Under the pieces are notes generated by a model that was not told where the DNA came from, ran no database searches, and was given only the letters and a program-made list of their open reading frames with translations. A stretch of 64,000 nucleotides of DNA from Bacillus siamensis KCTC 13613 (GTDB lineage Bacteria > Bacillota > Bacilli > Bacillales > Bacillaceae). Of the stretch, positions 52,700 to 61,667 are shown piece after piece (within the stretch, counting starts at the first letter, position 1; each line of letters opens with the position of its first letter). Location: the NCBI RefSeq assembly GCF_000262045.1, contig NZ_AJVF01000013.1:558001-622000 (forward strand). The letters run 5' to 3'. A program made the position numbers and the translations under genes.

Positions 52700-53659
52700 A
52701 TGAATGGTGAAATGCGGTTGATTCCTTATGTCACGGATGAGCAGATCATGGATGTGAACGAGCTTCCTGAGGGTATTAAAGTGATTAAGGCGCCAGAATT
52801 GTGGGCAAAAGGGTTTAAAGGAAAGGATATTAAAATCGCGGTGCTTGATACAGGCTGCGACATTAATCATCCTGATTTGAAAGACCGGGTTATCGGCGGA
52901 AAAAACTTCACCGATGATGACGAAGGCAAAGAAGACGCGATTTCCGATTACAACGGCCACGGGACACATGTTTCCGGAACGATTGCCGCCAATGATTCAA
53001 ACGGCGGAATTTCAGGTGTTGCGCCGGAAGCGAGCCTTTTAATCGTTAAAGTTCTCGGCGGTCAAAACGGCAGCGGCAAATACGAATGGATCATTAACGG
53101 CATCAACTACGCCGTTGAACAAAAGGCGGACATTATTTCCATGTCACTCGGCGGACCGAACGATGTGCCTGAACTGAAAGAAGCCGTCTCAAATGCGGTA
53201 AAAAGCGGTGTACTGGTCGTTTGCGCAGCAGGAAATGAAGGTGACGGAGACGAGCGGACAGAAGAACTGTCGTATCCGGCCGCTTACAACGAAGTGATCG
53301 CCGTCGGATCAGTCTCAATCGCCCGTAAATCGTCAGAATTTTCAAACGCAAATAAAGAAATTGACCTCGTGGCGCCCGGAGAAAACATTCTCTCCACCCT
53401 TCCCAACCATAAATACGGGAAGCTGACGGGCACTTCAATGGCCGCCCCGCACGTGAGCGGAGCGCTGGCCTTAATAAAAGGGCTTGAACAGGACTCGTTT
53501 CAGCGGACGCTTTCTGAAGCCGAAATTTATGCCCAGCTTGTGCGGCGTACTCTTCCTTTGAACATCTCCAAAACATTGGCCGGGAACGGGTTTCTGTATT
53601 TAGACGCGCCTGATGTGCTCATGGAAAGAGCCGAACAGGCACAGCTGCTGTCTTTCTGA
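52700..53659 (+). CDS. ispA: Intracellular serine protease IspA
   Basis: This 319-residue subtilisin-type protease stays in the cytoplasm: no signal peptide. The short N-terminal pro-extension contains the inhibitory LIPY motif (residues 7-10). Catalytic triad: Asp50 in LDTGCD, His87 in NGHGTHVSG, and Ser in GTSMAAPHV. The acidic surface is typical of ISPs, which become active as nutrients run out. The start at 52700 has AAAGGAGGG upstream; a frame start at 52661 does not. Confidence 0.95.
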   Translation: MNGEMRLIPYVTDEQIMDVNELPEGIKVIKAPELWAKGFKGKDIKIAVLDTGCDINHPDLKDRVIGGKNFTDDDEGKEDAISDYNGHGTHVSGTIAANDSNGGISGVAPEASLLIVKVLGGQNGSGKYEWIINGINYAVEQKADIISMSLGGPNDVPELKEAVSNAVKSGVLVVCAAGNEGDGDERTEELSYPAAYNEVIAVGSVSIARKSSEFSNANKEIDLVAPGENILSTLPNHKYGKLTGTSMAAPHVSGALALIKGLEQDSFQRTLSEAEIYAQLVRRTLPLNISKTLAGNGFLYLDAPDVLMERAEQAQLLSF

Positions 53660-53726
53660 TATTTTTCTCATATAATGATTGATCCGCTTGTCAAAATCAC
53701 CAATTTTTAAAATGTGAGATTTTCTA

Positions 53727-53756
53727 TTGACAGTGATCTGAATAAGCTGATAAGAT
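53727..53756 (+). promoter_or_regulatory. metE sigma-A promoter
   Basis: TTGACA (53727-53732) and TAAGAT (53751-53756), 18 nt apart, about 40 nt before the S-box. No clear terminator for ispA was found between its stop and this promoter. Confidence 0.7.
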
Positions 53757-53799
53757 AACCAACAAATGATGTAACTTTTCAAAAAAATTGAAATATTTT

Positions 53800-53954
53800 C
53801 TCTTATCGAGAGTTGGGCGAGGGATTGGCCTTTTGACCCCAACAGCAACCGACCGTAATTCCATTGTGAAATGGGGCGCGTGATTTTTGCGCCGAGACGA
53901 TTGTCTCATAAGGCACGGTGCTAATTCCATCAGACATGATCTGAGAGATAAGAG
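53800..53954 (+). promoter_or_regulatory. SAM-I (S-box) riboswitch of metE
   Basis: It has the same P1, P2, P3 and P4 blocks as the mtnKA riboswitch at 22004-22158. The two differ at only about ten positions over 155 nt, in the P3 tip, one P4-adjacent base, and the segment before the 3' P1 strand. High SAM should turn metE off. Confidence 0.96.
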
Positions 53955-53971
53955 AGGCTTGAATTTTGATG

Positions 53972-54010
53972 TTAAAGCCTCTTTCTCTCATGAGAAAGAG
54001 GCTTTTTTGT
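53972..54010 (+). terminator. SAM-controlled terminator before metE
   Basis: AAAGCCTCTTTCTCT pairs with AGAAAGAGGCTTT around CATG, followed by TTTG. Not alike in sequence to the mtnK terminator except for the GCCTC end that must pair with the anti-terminator. Confidence 0.9.
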
Positions 54011-54037
54011 TACATCTCACTTAAAGGAGGAGACTTA

Positions 54038-56326
54038 ATGACTACAATCAAAACTTCAAATCTCGGTTTTCCGAGAATCGGCTTGAACAGAGAATGGAAA
54101 AAAGCGCTTGAGGCTTATTGGAAAGGAAACACTGATAAAGAAACGTTTCTTAAAGAGCTTGACGGTTTATTCTTATCGGCTGTCAAAACACAGCTTGACC
54201 AAAATATCGATATCGTGCCGGTCTCTGATTTTACTCATTATGACCATGTGCTTGATACAGCTGTCAGCTTTAACTGGATTCCGGAAAGATTCCGCAGCAT
54301 CACAGATCCCGTTGATACATATTTCGCGATTGCCCGCGGTGTTAAAGACGCCGTTTCCAGTGAAATGACAAAATGGTTCAACACCAACTACCATTACATC
54401 GTTCCTGAATATGACGAAAGCATTGAATTCCGTCTGACGAGAAACAAACAGCTTGACGACTACCGCCGGATCAAAGAAGAATTCGGAGCGGAAACGAAAC
54501 CTGTCATCGTCGGTCCGTACACATTCGTCACGCTTGCGAAAGGATACGAAGAATCAGAGGCGAAAGCGATTCAAAAGCGCCTTGTTCCTCTTTATGTGCA
54601 GCTGCTGAAAGAGCTTGAAGCAGAAGGCGTCAAATGGGTTCAGATTGATGAGCCAGCCCTTGTGACAGCCTCTGCTGAAGATGTCCGCGCCGCAAAAGAA
54701 CTCTATGAATCTATTGCAAAAGAGCTTTCAGGGCTGAATGTCCTCCTGCAGACATACTTCGATTCGGTTGATGCATATGAAGAACTCGTTTCGTATCCTG
54801 TACAGGGAATCGGGCTTGATTTCGTGCATGATAAAGGCAGAAACCTTGAGCAATTGAAAAAGCACGGCTTCCCGAAAGATAAAGTGCTGGCAGCCGGTGT
54901 GATCGACGGCCGAAACATTTGGAAAATCGATGTTGAAGAACGCCTTGATGCGGCTTTGGATATCCTCAGCCACGCTGATGTTGAGGAGTTATGGATTCAG
55001 CCTTCAAGCAGCCTTCTGCACGTGCCGGTGGCGAAACACCCTGACGAGCATCTTGAAAAGGATTTGCTGAACGGCCTGTCATACGCTAAAGAAAAACTGG
55101 CGGAACTCGGCGTCTTAAAAGAAGGGCTTCTGTCCGGCAAAGCGGCTGTCAGTGAGCAGATCGAAGAGTCAAAAGCGGCACTTAAAGCTTTGAAAGCATT
55201 CGCAACAGGAGCGAACTCAGCTCAAAAAGAAGAATTGAATCAGCTGACAGAAAAAGATTTCTCCCGCCCTGCAAGCTTTGAAGAACGATTGGCGCTGCAA
55301 AATGAATCACTCGGTCTTCCCCTTCTGCCGACGACGACGATCGGAAGCTTCCCCCAATCTGCAGAAGTGCGGAGCGCACGGCAAAAATGGCGGAAAAAAG
55401 ATTGGACGGATGAACAGTATCAAGCGTTTATTAATGCGGAAACGAAGCGCTGGGTTGAGATTCAGGAAGAAATCGGCTTAGACGTGCTCGTTCACGGAGA
55501 ATTTGAACGGACGGACATGGTCGAATACTTCGGTGAAAAACTGGCCGGGTTCGCCTTTACGAAATATGCATGGGTGCAGTCTTACGGTTCACGCTGCGTA
55601 CGTCCGCCTGTCATTTTCGGAGATGTCGAATTTATCGAACCGATGACGGTAAAAGATACGGTCTATGCCCAATCGCTGACAGAAAAGCACATGAAAGGCA
55701 TGCTGACGGGACCTGTCACCATTTTAAACTGGTCATTCCCGCGCGTGGATATTTCAAGAAAAGAAATCGCCTTCCAGATCGGGCTTGCCCTCAGAAAAGA
55801 AGTAAAAGCGCTTGAAGATGCCGGTATTCAGATTATCCAAGTGGATGAACCCGCGCTCCGCGAAGGACTGCCGTTAAAAACGCAGGATTGGGATGAATAT
55901 TTAACTTGGGCCGCAGAAGCTTTCCGATTAACGACGTCTTCTGTGAAAAATGAGACGCAGATTCATACGCATATGTGTTACAGCAACTTTGAAGATATTG
56001 TCGATACGATCAATGACCTTGATGCGGATGTCATCACAATCGAACACAGCCGAAGCCACGGAGGATTTTTAGAATATCTGAAAGATCATCCTTACGTGAA
56101 AGGCCTCGGACTCGGTGTATACGACATTCACAGCCCGCGCGTGCCGGCTACTGAAGAAATCTATCAAATTATCGATGATGCGCTTGCAGTGTGTCCGACA
56201 GACCGCTTCTGGGTAAACCCGGACTGCGGGCTGAAAACAAGACAGCAGGAAGAAACCGTTGCGGCATTAAAAAATATGGTCGACGCTGCGAAACAGGCGC
56301 GAAAAAAACAAGCTCAGCTTGTATAA
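54038..56326 (+). CDS. metE: Cobalamin-independent methionine synthase MetE
   Basis: This 762-residue two-domain zinc enzyme moves the methyl of 5-methyltetrahydropteroyltri-glutamate to homocysteine. The N-terminal domain starts [20 protein letters not shown]. The C-terminal catalytic domain has [14 protein letters not shown], the zinc ligands in [11 protein letters not shown] (His and Cys), a Glu, and the last Cys in NPDCGLKTR. The start at 54038 has AAAGGAGGAG upstream; the riboswitch terminator excludes the earlier in-frame ATG. Confidence 0.97.
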   Translation: MTTIKTSNLGFPRIGLNREWKKALEAYWKGNTDKETFLKELDGLFLSAVKTQLDQNIDIVPVSDFTHYDHVLDTAVSFNWIPERFRSITDPVDTYFAIARGVKDAVSSEMTKWFNTNYHYIVPEYDESIEFRLTRNKQLDDYRRIKEEFGAETKPVIVGPYTFVTLAKGYEESEAKAIQKRLVPLYVQLLKELEAEGVKWVQIDEPALVTASAEDVRAAKELYESIAKELSGLNVLLQTYFDSVDAYEELVSYPVQGIGLDFVHDKGRNLEQLKKHGFPKDKVLAAGVIDGRNIWKIDVEERLDAALDILSHADVEELWIQPSSSLLHVPVAKHPDEHLEKDLLNGLSYAKEKLAELGVLKEGLLSGKAAVSEQIEESKAALKALKAFATGANSAQKEELNQLTEKDFSRPASFEERLALQNESLGLPLLPTTTIGSFPQSAEVRSARQKWRKKDWTDEQYQAFINAETKRWVEIQEEIGLDVLVHGEFERTDMVEYFGEKLAGFAFTKYAWVQSYGSRCVRPPVIFGDVEFIEPMTVKDTVYAQSLTEKHMKGMLTGPVTILNWSFPRVDISRKEIAFQIGLALRKEVKALEDAGIQIIQVDEPALREGLPLKTQDWDEYLTWAAEAFRLTTSSVKNETQIHTHMCYSNFEDIVDTINDLDADVITIEHSRSHGGFLEYLKDHPYVKGLGLGVYDIHSPRVPATEEIYQIIDDALAVCPTDRFWVNPDCGLKTRQQEETVAALKNMVDAAKQARKKQAQLV

Positions 56327-56329
56327 TAA

Positions 56330-56367
56330 AGAAACAGCCATCCCTAATGTGCGGATGGCTGTTTTTT
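56330..56367 (+). terminator. metE terminator
   Basis: ACAGCCATCC pairs with GGATGGCTGT around CTAATGTGC, followed by seven T. Confidence 0.9.
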
Positions 56368-56375
56368 TGGGCTTG

Positions 56376-57047
56376 CTACTTATTCTTCAGCGCCTCTGCA
56401 AGTTCACTTAGTGAATCATGCTGCTTAATTTGATAGCCCCGCCCTTCTTTCTGCAAATACCCTTTTTGGCAGAATTGCGTCAGCACATGCAAGAGATGAC
56501 GGTAAGATACACCTAAATAATCACAAACCGTTACGTGCTTCTCTTTATAAAATCCTTCATAAGCCGTCTGCAAAATGAAATCAGCAAGCCGGTTTTCAAC
56601 CGGGAACGCCAGACTTTGTGAATACTTTGAAGCCATAAGCGTTGCTTTATCACTTAAAAACTTAGCCAATTCACGCAGAAAATTCGCATCCTGCAGCAAT
56701 TGCGCGCGGCAGCGGCAAATCGGCAGAGCGAAACACACAGTCTTCGCTGAGGCCTGAATGCCTTTTGTGTAATATACTTCATGTAATAGTTCCATCTCTC
56801 CAATGTAATCATTTTTGTTGATAAAATTAATTAACGATACTTTTCCGTTTTGATGGGTTACATATATTTTCGCTTTTCCTTCAATCACGTAAAACAGGAA
56901 GTCCGGCCTCATGCCCTCTTGAATAATCCATTCATCCCGCTGATATTCCCGCACTTCCATATACTCTTCAGCGGGAAAAGAAAATAAATGCGCGATTGAG
57001 TGTTTTTCTATCTGATGCCGTTTTTTCTCACCTTTATAAATTTCCAT
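56376..57047 (-). CDS. Crp/Fnr-family transcriptional regulator (YeiL-like)
   Basis: This 223-residue regulator has an N-terminal cyclic-nucleotide-binding-like domain (EWIIQEGMRPDFLFYVIEGKAKIYV, INKNDYIGEMELL) and a C-terminal helix-turn-helix with CDYLGVSYRHLLHVL. Two Cys close together (CFALPICRCRA, about residues 108-115) recall the Cys-containing subgroup of YeiL, thought to bind a redox or metal cofactor. The E. coli YeiL resemblance is my impression. It is divergent from the MFS gene at 57130, with an 18-bp palindrome between. Confidence 0.8.
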   Translation of the reverse strand: MEIYKGEKKRHQIEKHSIAHLFSFPAEEYMEVREYQRDEWIIQEGMRPDFLFYVIEGKAKIYVTHQNGKVSLINFINKNDYIGEMELLHEVYYTKGIQASAKTVCFALPICRCRAQLLQDANFLRELAKFLSDKATLMASKYSQSLAFPVENRLADFILQTAYEGFYKEKHVTVCDYLGVSYRHLLHVLTQFCQKGYLQKEGRGYQIKQHDSLSELAEALKNK

Positions 57048-57062
57048 CGTCCACCCCGAAAT

Positions 57063-57080
57063 ATATGAGATATCTCATAT
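57063..57080. promoter_or_regulatory. 18-bp perfect palindrome operator
   Basis: ATATGAGATATCTCATAT is fully self-complementary. It lies 16 bp before the Crp-like gene and 50 bp before the MFS gene. This is the natural place for the regulator to control itself and the transporter. Confidence 0.65.
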
Positions 57081-57129
57081 TATCTTTACGTTTTACATGA
57101 TAACATGCCAATGAAAAGGAGGAACGGGA

Positions 57130-58314
57130 ATGAACGCATATCGCTGGATGAGTCTGCATTTTTTTAGCTTTTTTATGACATGGGGGATTTTTCTGCCCTA
57201 TTGGACGGGATGGATGGTCCATATAAAAGGGGTTTCCGTATCCGAAGCCAGTTTCATTATGAGCTTAGGTCTGGCGGCAAGAGGAATTTCCACATTACTT
57301 TTCTTTCCTTATTTATCCGGAAAATTCAGCAGCAGAGCCATATTGAACGGAGCCAGAATCGGTACATTTCTTGCGCTTTTATGTTATATTCCGGCTGACT
57401 CTTTTCTAAGCCTGCTTCTTGTCACATTAGGGCTGCATGTGTTTTATCCGGCTTTGATGCCTGCTTTGGACAGCGCTTGCGGCGTTTTGGTACAGCATAA
57501 TGAATTAAGAGATTACGGGACCAGCCGGCAGTGGGGGTCCGCCGGATTTGTTTCAGCCGGCGTCATCCTGTCCGTCTTTACAGGTATATTTGGAGATCAA
57601 GTGATTTTATGGGCACTGCTTTTGGGCACTCTGATATTCGTATGCCTCAGCTTTATGCATGCGCCTGCTGTTCTTTCAAAACGGCCGGAAACAGATTGCA
57701 CAAAAAAAGAGGGTATGCTTGCCTTATTCCGCATCAAACATTTCGGTCTGGTGCTCGCAATCGTTATCTTGCTGCAGGCGGCACATGCGTCTTACTACAA
57801 TTACGGTTATCTCTTTTTGCAGGAAATTCATGCACCCGCATATGCAATCGGAATCATCATCAACATCGCCGTTATTGCGGAAATCATTTTCTTCGCAATC
57901 GCTGACCGATGCTTTCATCAATTTACGGCTGGTGCTTTGCTCGCTTTGGCGGCGCTTGGTGCTACCGTACGCTGGATACTCGTCTTTGCCTTTCCGCATG
58001 TCATCATTTTCTGCATCGCGCAGACGCTGCACGCCTGCTCATTCGCGATGGGACACTATGCATTTATGAAATACTTAATTAAACATATTTCCCCTGCGCA
58101 AGTCCCGAAAGCCCAAGGCATATATTCAGCGCTTGCGCTCAGCTGGAGCACTGCGGTATTTACTATTTTCGGAGGTTTTTTATATGAAATTGAACCCCGG
58201 TATGCCTTTATCGGAATGGTTGTTTGTACGATCCCCTCTATGCTTCTTGCCCTTTTATACAGAAAACTGGAAATGAAAAAGAGAGTTTTTGCAGGACATG
58301 CACAAGATATATAG
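57130..58314 (+). CDS. MFS transporter, HcaT/MFS_1-like type
   Basis: This 394-residue, twelve-segment major facilitator begins NAYRWMSLHFFSFFMTWGIFLPYW. It has the loop motif (RDYGTSRQWGSAGF) of the phenylpropionate permease HcaT/nucleoside-symporter-like group. Members move small hydrophobic acids, sugars or purine-type compounds; the substrate is not set by the sequence. GGAGGAACGGGA precedes the ATG. It is divergent from its probable regulator. guaD lies 120 bp beyond on the same strand, so a purine substrate is one guess. Confidence 0.8.
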   Translation: MNAYRWMSLHFFSFFMTWGIFLPYWTGWMVHIKGVSVSEASFIMSLGLAARGISTLLFFPYLSGKFSSRAILNGARIGTFLALLCYIPADSFLSLLLVTLGLHVFYPALMPALDSACGVLVQHNELRDYGTSRQWGSAGFVSAGVILSVFTGIFGDQVILWALLLGTLIFVCLSFMHAPAVLSKRPETDCTKKEGMLALFRIKHFGLVLAIVILLQAAHASYYNYGYLFLQEIHAPAYAIGIIINIAVIAEIIFFAIADRCFHQFTAGALLALAALGATVRWILVFAFPHVIIFCIAQTLHACSFAMGHYAFMKYLIKHISPAQVPKAQGIYSALALSWSTAVFTIFGGFLYEIEPRYAFIGMVVCTIPSMLLALLYRKLEMKKRVFAGHAQDI

Positions 58315-58434
58315 ACAAAGCTTTCTTTATATATATGATCCCATTTCCAGCTGTTATTTTGACCGATTTGCCAATGTTTTGCGATGTATCTTCCGCTATA
58401 GTTAAAGTATTCGATCAACCGAGGGGGATTTGAA

Positions 58435-58905
58435 ATGAATCAGCACACTTCATTTTTAAAGCGGGCGGTCACGCTGGGAGTTGAGAGCGTGGATGAAGGC
58501 GGAGGGCCTTTTGGCTGCGTCATCGTTAAAAACGGCGTCATTATCGCCGAAGGGCAGAACAATGTGACATCCTGCAACGATCCGACAGCCCATGCTGAAG
58601 TAACGGCGATCCGGAATGCGTGCCGGACGCTTCAAACATATCAGCTTGACGATTGTGTGATTTACACAAGCTGTGAACCCTGCCCTATGTGTTTAGGCGC
58701 CATTTATTGGGCGAGGCCAAAAGCGGTATATTACGCATCCAGCCACTCAGATGCCTCTGACGCAGGCTTTGATGACACCTTCATATATGATGAAATCAAG
58801 AAACAGCGGACGGAGAGATCAATTCCTTTTTATCATCTCAGCTTCTCCGATCATACCGCCCCCTTTGACGCCTGGAAAATTTCCGCCCGCAAAAAAGTAT
58901 ATTAA
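58435..58905 (+). CDS. guaD: Guanine deaminase GuaD
   Basis: This 156-residue cytidine-deaminase-fold enzyme turns guanine into xanthine and ammonia. The zinc site is THAE-type HAEVTAIRNA (His and catalytic Glu) with SCEPCPMCLGA (two Cys). The domain-swapped C-terminus FDDTFIYDEI is typical of the Bacillus enzyme. GAGGGGG precedes the ATG. A terminator follows. The role is purine nitrogen recycling. Confidence 0.95.
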   Translation: MNQHTSFLKRAVTLGVESVDEGGGPFGCVIVKNGVIIAEGQNNVTSCNDPTAHAEVTAIRNACRTLQTYQLDDCVIYTSCEPCPMCLGAIYWARPKAVYYASSHSDASDAGFDDTFIYDEIKKQRTERSIPFYHLSFSDHTAPFDAWKISARKKVY

Positions 58906-58911
58906 TCCAGA

Positions 58912-58943
58912 ATAACCTGCTCACAACGCAGGTTTATTTTTCG
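58912..58943 (+). terminator. guaD terminator
   Basis: AACCTGC pairs with GCAGGTT around TCACAAC, followed by TATTTTT. Confidence 0.8.
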
Positions 58944-59088
58944 TGAACGCAATTGGTTAATTAAGATCATTCTTTCAGAAAAATGGACAGCATAAGTGAA
59001 TATATTGATAAAGTACTGCTTTACGCTTTTTTTCGGGGACTTTATACGTAATGAAGACATTTTCTGTCAACACATAAGGAGGGACATT

Positions 59089-59643
59089 GTGTCACAGCCT
59101 AATGTACCTAACATCACCCCTGTCGTGATCCATTCCAGAGACGATACCATTGACCTTCTTCTTTCATCAATTGCGATGGAAGAGCTGGGAATGGCCCATA
59201 TTCTGGATGCAGAAGGAGAAAAAATCCAATATGCGCTCGGAACGATTCCCGGATTAACAGGGCCGCCGTCAAGTCTTGCGGATATTTTGAACTTGAATGA
59301 GAGCGTCCGTCATACGCTTGACAGTTTAATGAAACAGGAGCTTCTTCTCGGTTCAAAATTGGACAGTATCACAAATATCTCTGCACTGGCGGGGCCGACT
59401 GGACCGACCGGGATTACCGGGGCCACTGGCGCTACTGGAGAAAATGGACCGATAGGAATTACCGGAGCTACAGGGGTCTCGGGGCCCACAGGCATCACTG
59501 GTGCTGCCGGAGCCATCGGACCGCCCGGAGGCACAGGTACTACTGGGGCCACTGGAGCGGCAGGGCCGACTGGACCCACTGGTATCACTGGAGCCACCGG
59601 CGCTGCGGGTGTCACCGGAACAAGTTTAACGGCGACTTCCTGA
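59089..59643 (+). CDS. BclA-like collagen-repeat spore-surface protein, part before in-frame TGA
   Basis: A GTG at 59089 with AGGAGG 7 nt upstream begins a 184-residue product. Residues 1-100 form a helical lead domain: [58 protein letters not shown]. This domain is shared with the gene at 61668-62189. Residues 102-179 are 26 uninterrupted Gly-X-Y triplets, mostly G-x-T (collagen-like), then LTATS and a TGA at 59641. The matching C-terminal head follows in the same frame beyond the stop. Collagen stalks of this type are heavily glycosylated hair-like filaments on spores. Shown here as the part certainly translated. Confidence 0.85.
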   Translation: MSQPNVPNITPVVIHSRDDTIDLLLSSIAMEELGMAHILDAEGEKIQYALGTIPGLTGPPSSLADILNLNESVRHTLDSLMKQELLLGSKLDSITNISALAGPTGPTGITGATGATGENGPIGITGATGVSGPTGITGAAGAIGPPGGTGTTGATGAAGPTGPTGITGATGAAGVTGTSLTATS

Positions 59644-60033
59644 TTTGCAAGTAATACGGGCGGCGGTGTTGTCGCTGTTGTTATCGGCGGCACAGCCATT
59701 TCCTTGCCGAATGATCAAAACCTTTCCCCGGATATTACGGCTAATGCTGCTAATACTGTGTTTACCGTTGCGCCGGCAGGACGGTACTATATCTCCTACC
59801 AGATTAATTTAGCAGCGGGCCAGCTTGTAAGTTCACGGGTCCTGATTAACGGCACCCCGCCTGCAAGTTCAATTATTGCACCTGCCGTGTCATTGGCAAA
59901 CTTCAACAACTCCTTCATTGTGAATTTGTCAGCAGGCAGCACCATCCAGCTTCAGCTGTTCGGATTATTAGGTGAGGCGGCATTGCTTGGGGGAAGTGCC
60001 GGTGCGGCGTTGAACATTATTCGATTATCTTAA
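59644..60033 (+). pseudogene. C-terminal trimerisation head of the BclA-like protein, beyond an in-frame TGA
   Basis: In the same frame as the collagen region, without any indel, the 130 codons after the TGA read FASNTGGGVVAVVIGGTAI, then LPNDQNLSPDIT, GRYYISYQINLAAGQLVSSRVLING and LQLFGLLGEAALL, ending in IIRLS. This is the C1q/TNF-like BclA C-terminal domain that trimerises the filament. It has no start codon with a ribosome-binding site (only a TTG at 59704), so it can be made only by reading through the TGA, or not at all. Confidence 0.8.
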
Positions 60034-60040
60034 CGGAACA

Positions 60041-60079
60041 AAAAAAGGATCAGGCGTTTGTCCGCTGATCCTTTTTTAA
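60041..60079. terminator. Bidirectional terminator after the collagen gene
   Basis: AAAAAAGGATCAG pairs with CTGATCCTTTTTT around a 12-nt loop. It also ends the glycosyltransferase transcript from the right. Confidence 0.9.
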
Positions 60080-61177
60080 TTGTGTCAGAAGTTCTTGTGC
60101 AGGTTTAAATTGAGGATTAGATTTCACGGATTTTTTGGCGTAAGCGACGGCCGTCATATCATGGTTTAATGCAGCATGGCATTTCGCCATATGATAAAAA
60201 GCTCTGAAATCGCCGGCACCTTTTAAATGTAAGTGGCCAGCATTTTCTTCTTCAATCTTCGTTCCGTTTTCAAATGCTTTGATAGCCGCTCTGTACTTTT
60301 CCAAATGATATAATATAAGGCCCTTATAATAATGAAGATTGCTGTAATCAGGATAAAGCCTGAGCACCTTGTCAATCCCTTGCTCCGCTTCTTCATACCG
60401 TTTGAGTTCAAGCAACATTGTATATTTTAAATGATACAAGAGAGACGGAGGCATTCGTTTTTCGCTTAAAAATTGAAAAATTGATCCGTTGACAAGATGT
60501 AATGCTTTTTCATAGTCTTTTATTCTGCAGCATTCGCTTGCCAAATGATAAATAAGCCACGGATCCGGATTTTCTTCTGAAAGCTCTTCATTTAAAATGC
60601 TGATATTTCGTTTATGTTTTTGTTTGATCTTTTCTTCCTGCTCCAAATAACCGTAGTGATGAATCACACAAGGAAGCGTAAAAAACGCATTGTTTTCTTC
60701 CTCATTGGAAGAGGTGATATTTTCGTGAATTCTGCCTCGGTACAGAAGGCCTTCATGATTGCGGAACAGTCTCGGCTGCATGCTTTCAAACGCTTCATTT
60801 TCATCCAGCTGCTTCCCCGTATAATTGATGATTTTTAAAAGACCCCGGCTCGGTAATTCATCATGAAGCAGCGAAGTGATAAAGCGGCCGCTCTCCTGAT
60901 CGAGCTCTTCATCCGCGTCAAGCATTAAAATCCAATCCCCATCGGCATGCTGCAGGCCGTAATTTCTCGCCTTGGCGAAATCATTCTCCCATTCTAAATC
61001 AAACACTCTGGCCTGAAAGCTTTTGCAGATATCTTTTGTATTATCTTGTGACCCGGTGTCTACAATGACGATCTCGTCCACAATATCTTGTACACTTGAT
61101 AAACACCGGGAGATATATCTCTCCTCGTTTTTTACAATCATGCAAAGCGTCAGTTTACATTCAGCATTTCCGCTCAT
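60050..61177 (-). CDS. GT2 glycosyltransferase with C-terminal TPR repeats
   Basis: This 375-residue protein begins with the GT-A fold: LTLCMIVKNEERYISRCL, IVIVDTGSQDNT, and the metal-binding DxD as MLDADEELD. The second half has tetratricopeptide-like helices (YHLASECCRIKDYEKAL, LHYYKGLILYHLEKYRAA, FRAFYHMAKCHAALN). This pairing is seen in protein O-glycosyltransferases such as SunS-type enzymes and in GTs near collagen-like spore proteins. The nearby Thr-rich collagen stalk is the obvious acceptor. AAAGGTGAG precedes the ATG. It follows two other genes on the minus strand. Confidence 0.85.
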   Translation of the reverse strand: MSGNAECKLTLCMIVKNEERYISRCLSSVQDIVDEIVIVDTGSQDNTKDICKSFQARVFDLEWENDFAKARNYGLQHADGDWILMLDADEELDQESGRFITSLLHDELPSRGLLKIINYTGKQLDENEAFESMQPRLFRNHEGLLYRGRIHENITSSNEEENNAFFTLPCVIHHYGYLEQEEKIKQKHKRNISILNEELSEENPDPWLIYHLASECCRIKDYEKALHLVNGSIFQFLSEKRMPPSLLYHLKYTMLLELKRYEEAEQGIDKVLRLYPDYSNLHYYKGLILYHLEKYRAAIKAFENGTKIEEENAGHLHLKGAGDFRAFYHMAKCHAALNHDMTAVAYAKKSVKSNPQFKPAQELLTQLKKDQRTNA

Positions 61178-61181
61178 GTTC

Positions 61182-61655
61182 TCACCTTTCCCGCTTTTGG
61201 AGTTGTTGATTGAACCAAGGCTTCTCAGGAGTGCCGTTCATCGTTACGAAAACAGGCCGCACCCATCTGACGGCAGGTTCGGCAGATGATTCCGGATCCC
61301 ATTCCCGAAGCTGCCTGACCGCCCGTTTCGTAATGGGATGCGTCCGGAATTCTGGCGGGCTTTCAGAAATGAATTTTTTCGTTCGTTCCGTCACTGTCTT
61401 CATTTCGTGAAAGTGCCGCTCATACATCCGCTTCTTCTCTCTTTCCATGCTGATCATTAAAAACAGCCGCCCGCCTGTTTCCGCCTGCCAGCGGCACAAT
61501 GCGGAGAACAGCCTGATTTCTTCTTTGTAATTTGAATCCTTTCTTTTTTCAACGGTCACAGCTAATATATGTAACAGCGCAATCGTGAGACAATGCATCG
61601 CTTCAAAAGATGTCTGTTTCGCTTTTGAGAGGCTTGGATACGGCATATGCTTCAC
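61182..61655 (-). CDS. Unrecognised basic protein, 157 residues
   Basis: A GTG at 61655 (or ATG at 61646) behind AAGGAAGAG gives a soluble, Arg/Lys/Glu-rich helical protein. Visible segments: SFEAMHCLTIALLHILAVTVEKRKD (helix), LFSALCRWQAETGGRLFLMISMEREKKRM, and a C-terminal VRWVRPVFVTMNGTPEKPW. I cannot name a family. It lies between the Asp-Pro repeat gene (12 nt before) and the glycosyltransferase (4 nt after), so the three look like one operon. Confidence 0.65.
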   Translation of the reverse strand: MKHMPYPSLSKAKQTSFEAMHCLTIALLHILAVTVEKRKDSNYKEEIRLFSALCRWQAETGGRLFLMISMEREKKRMYERHFHEMKTVTERTKKFISESPPEFRTHPITKRAVRQLREWDPESSAEPAVRWVRPVFVTMNGTPEKPWFNQQLQKRER

Positions 61656-61667
61656 CCATCTCTTCCT

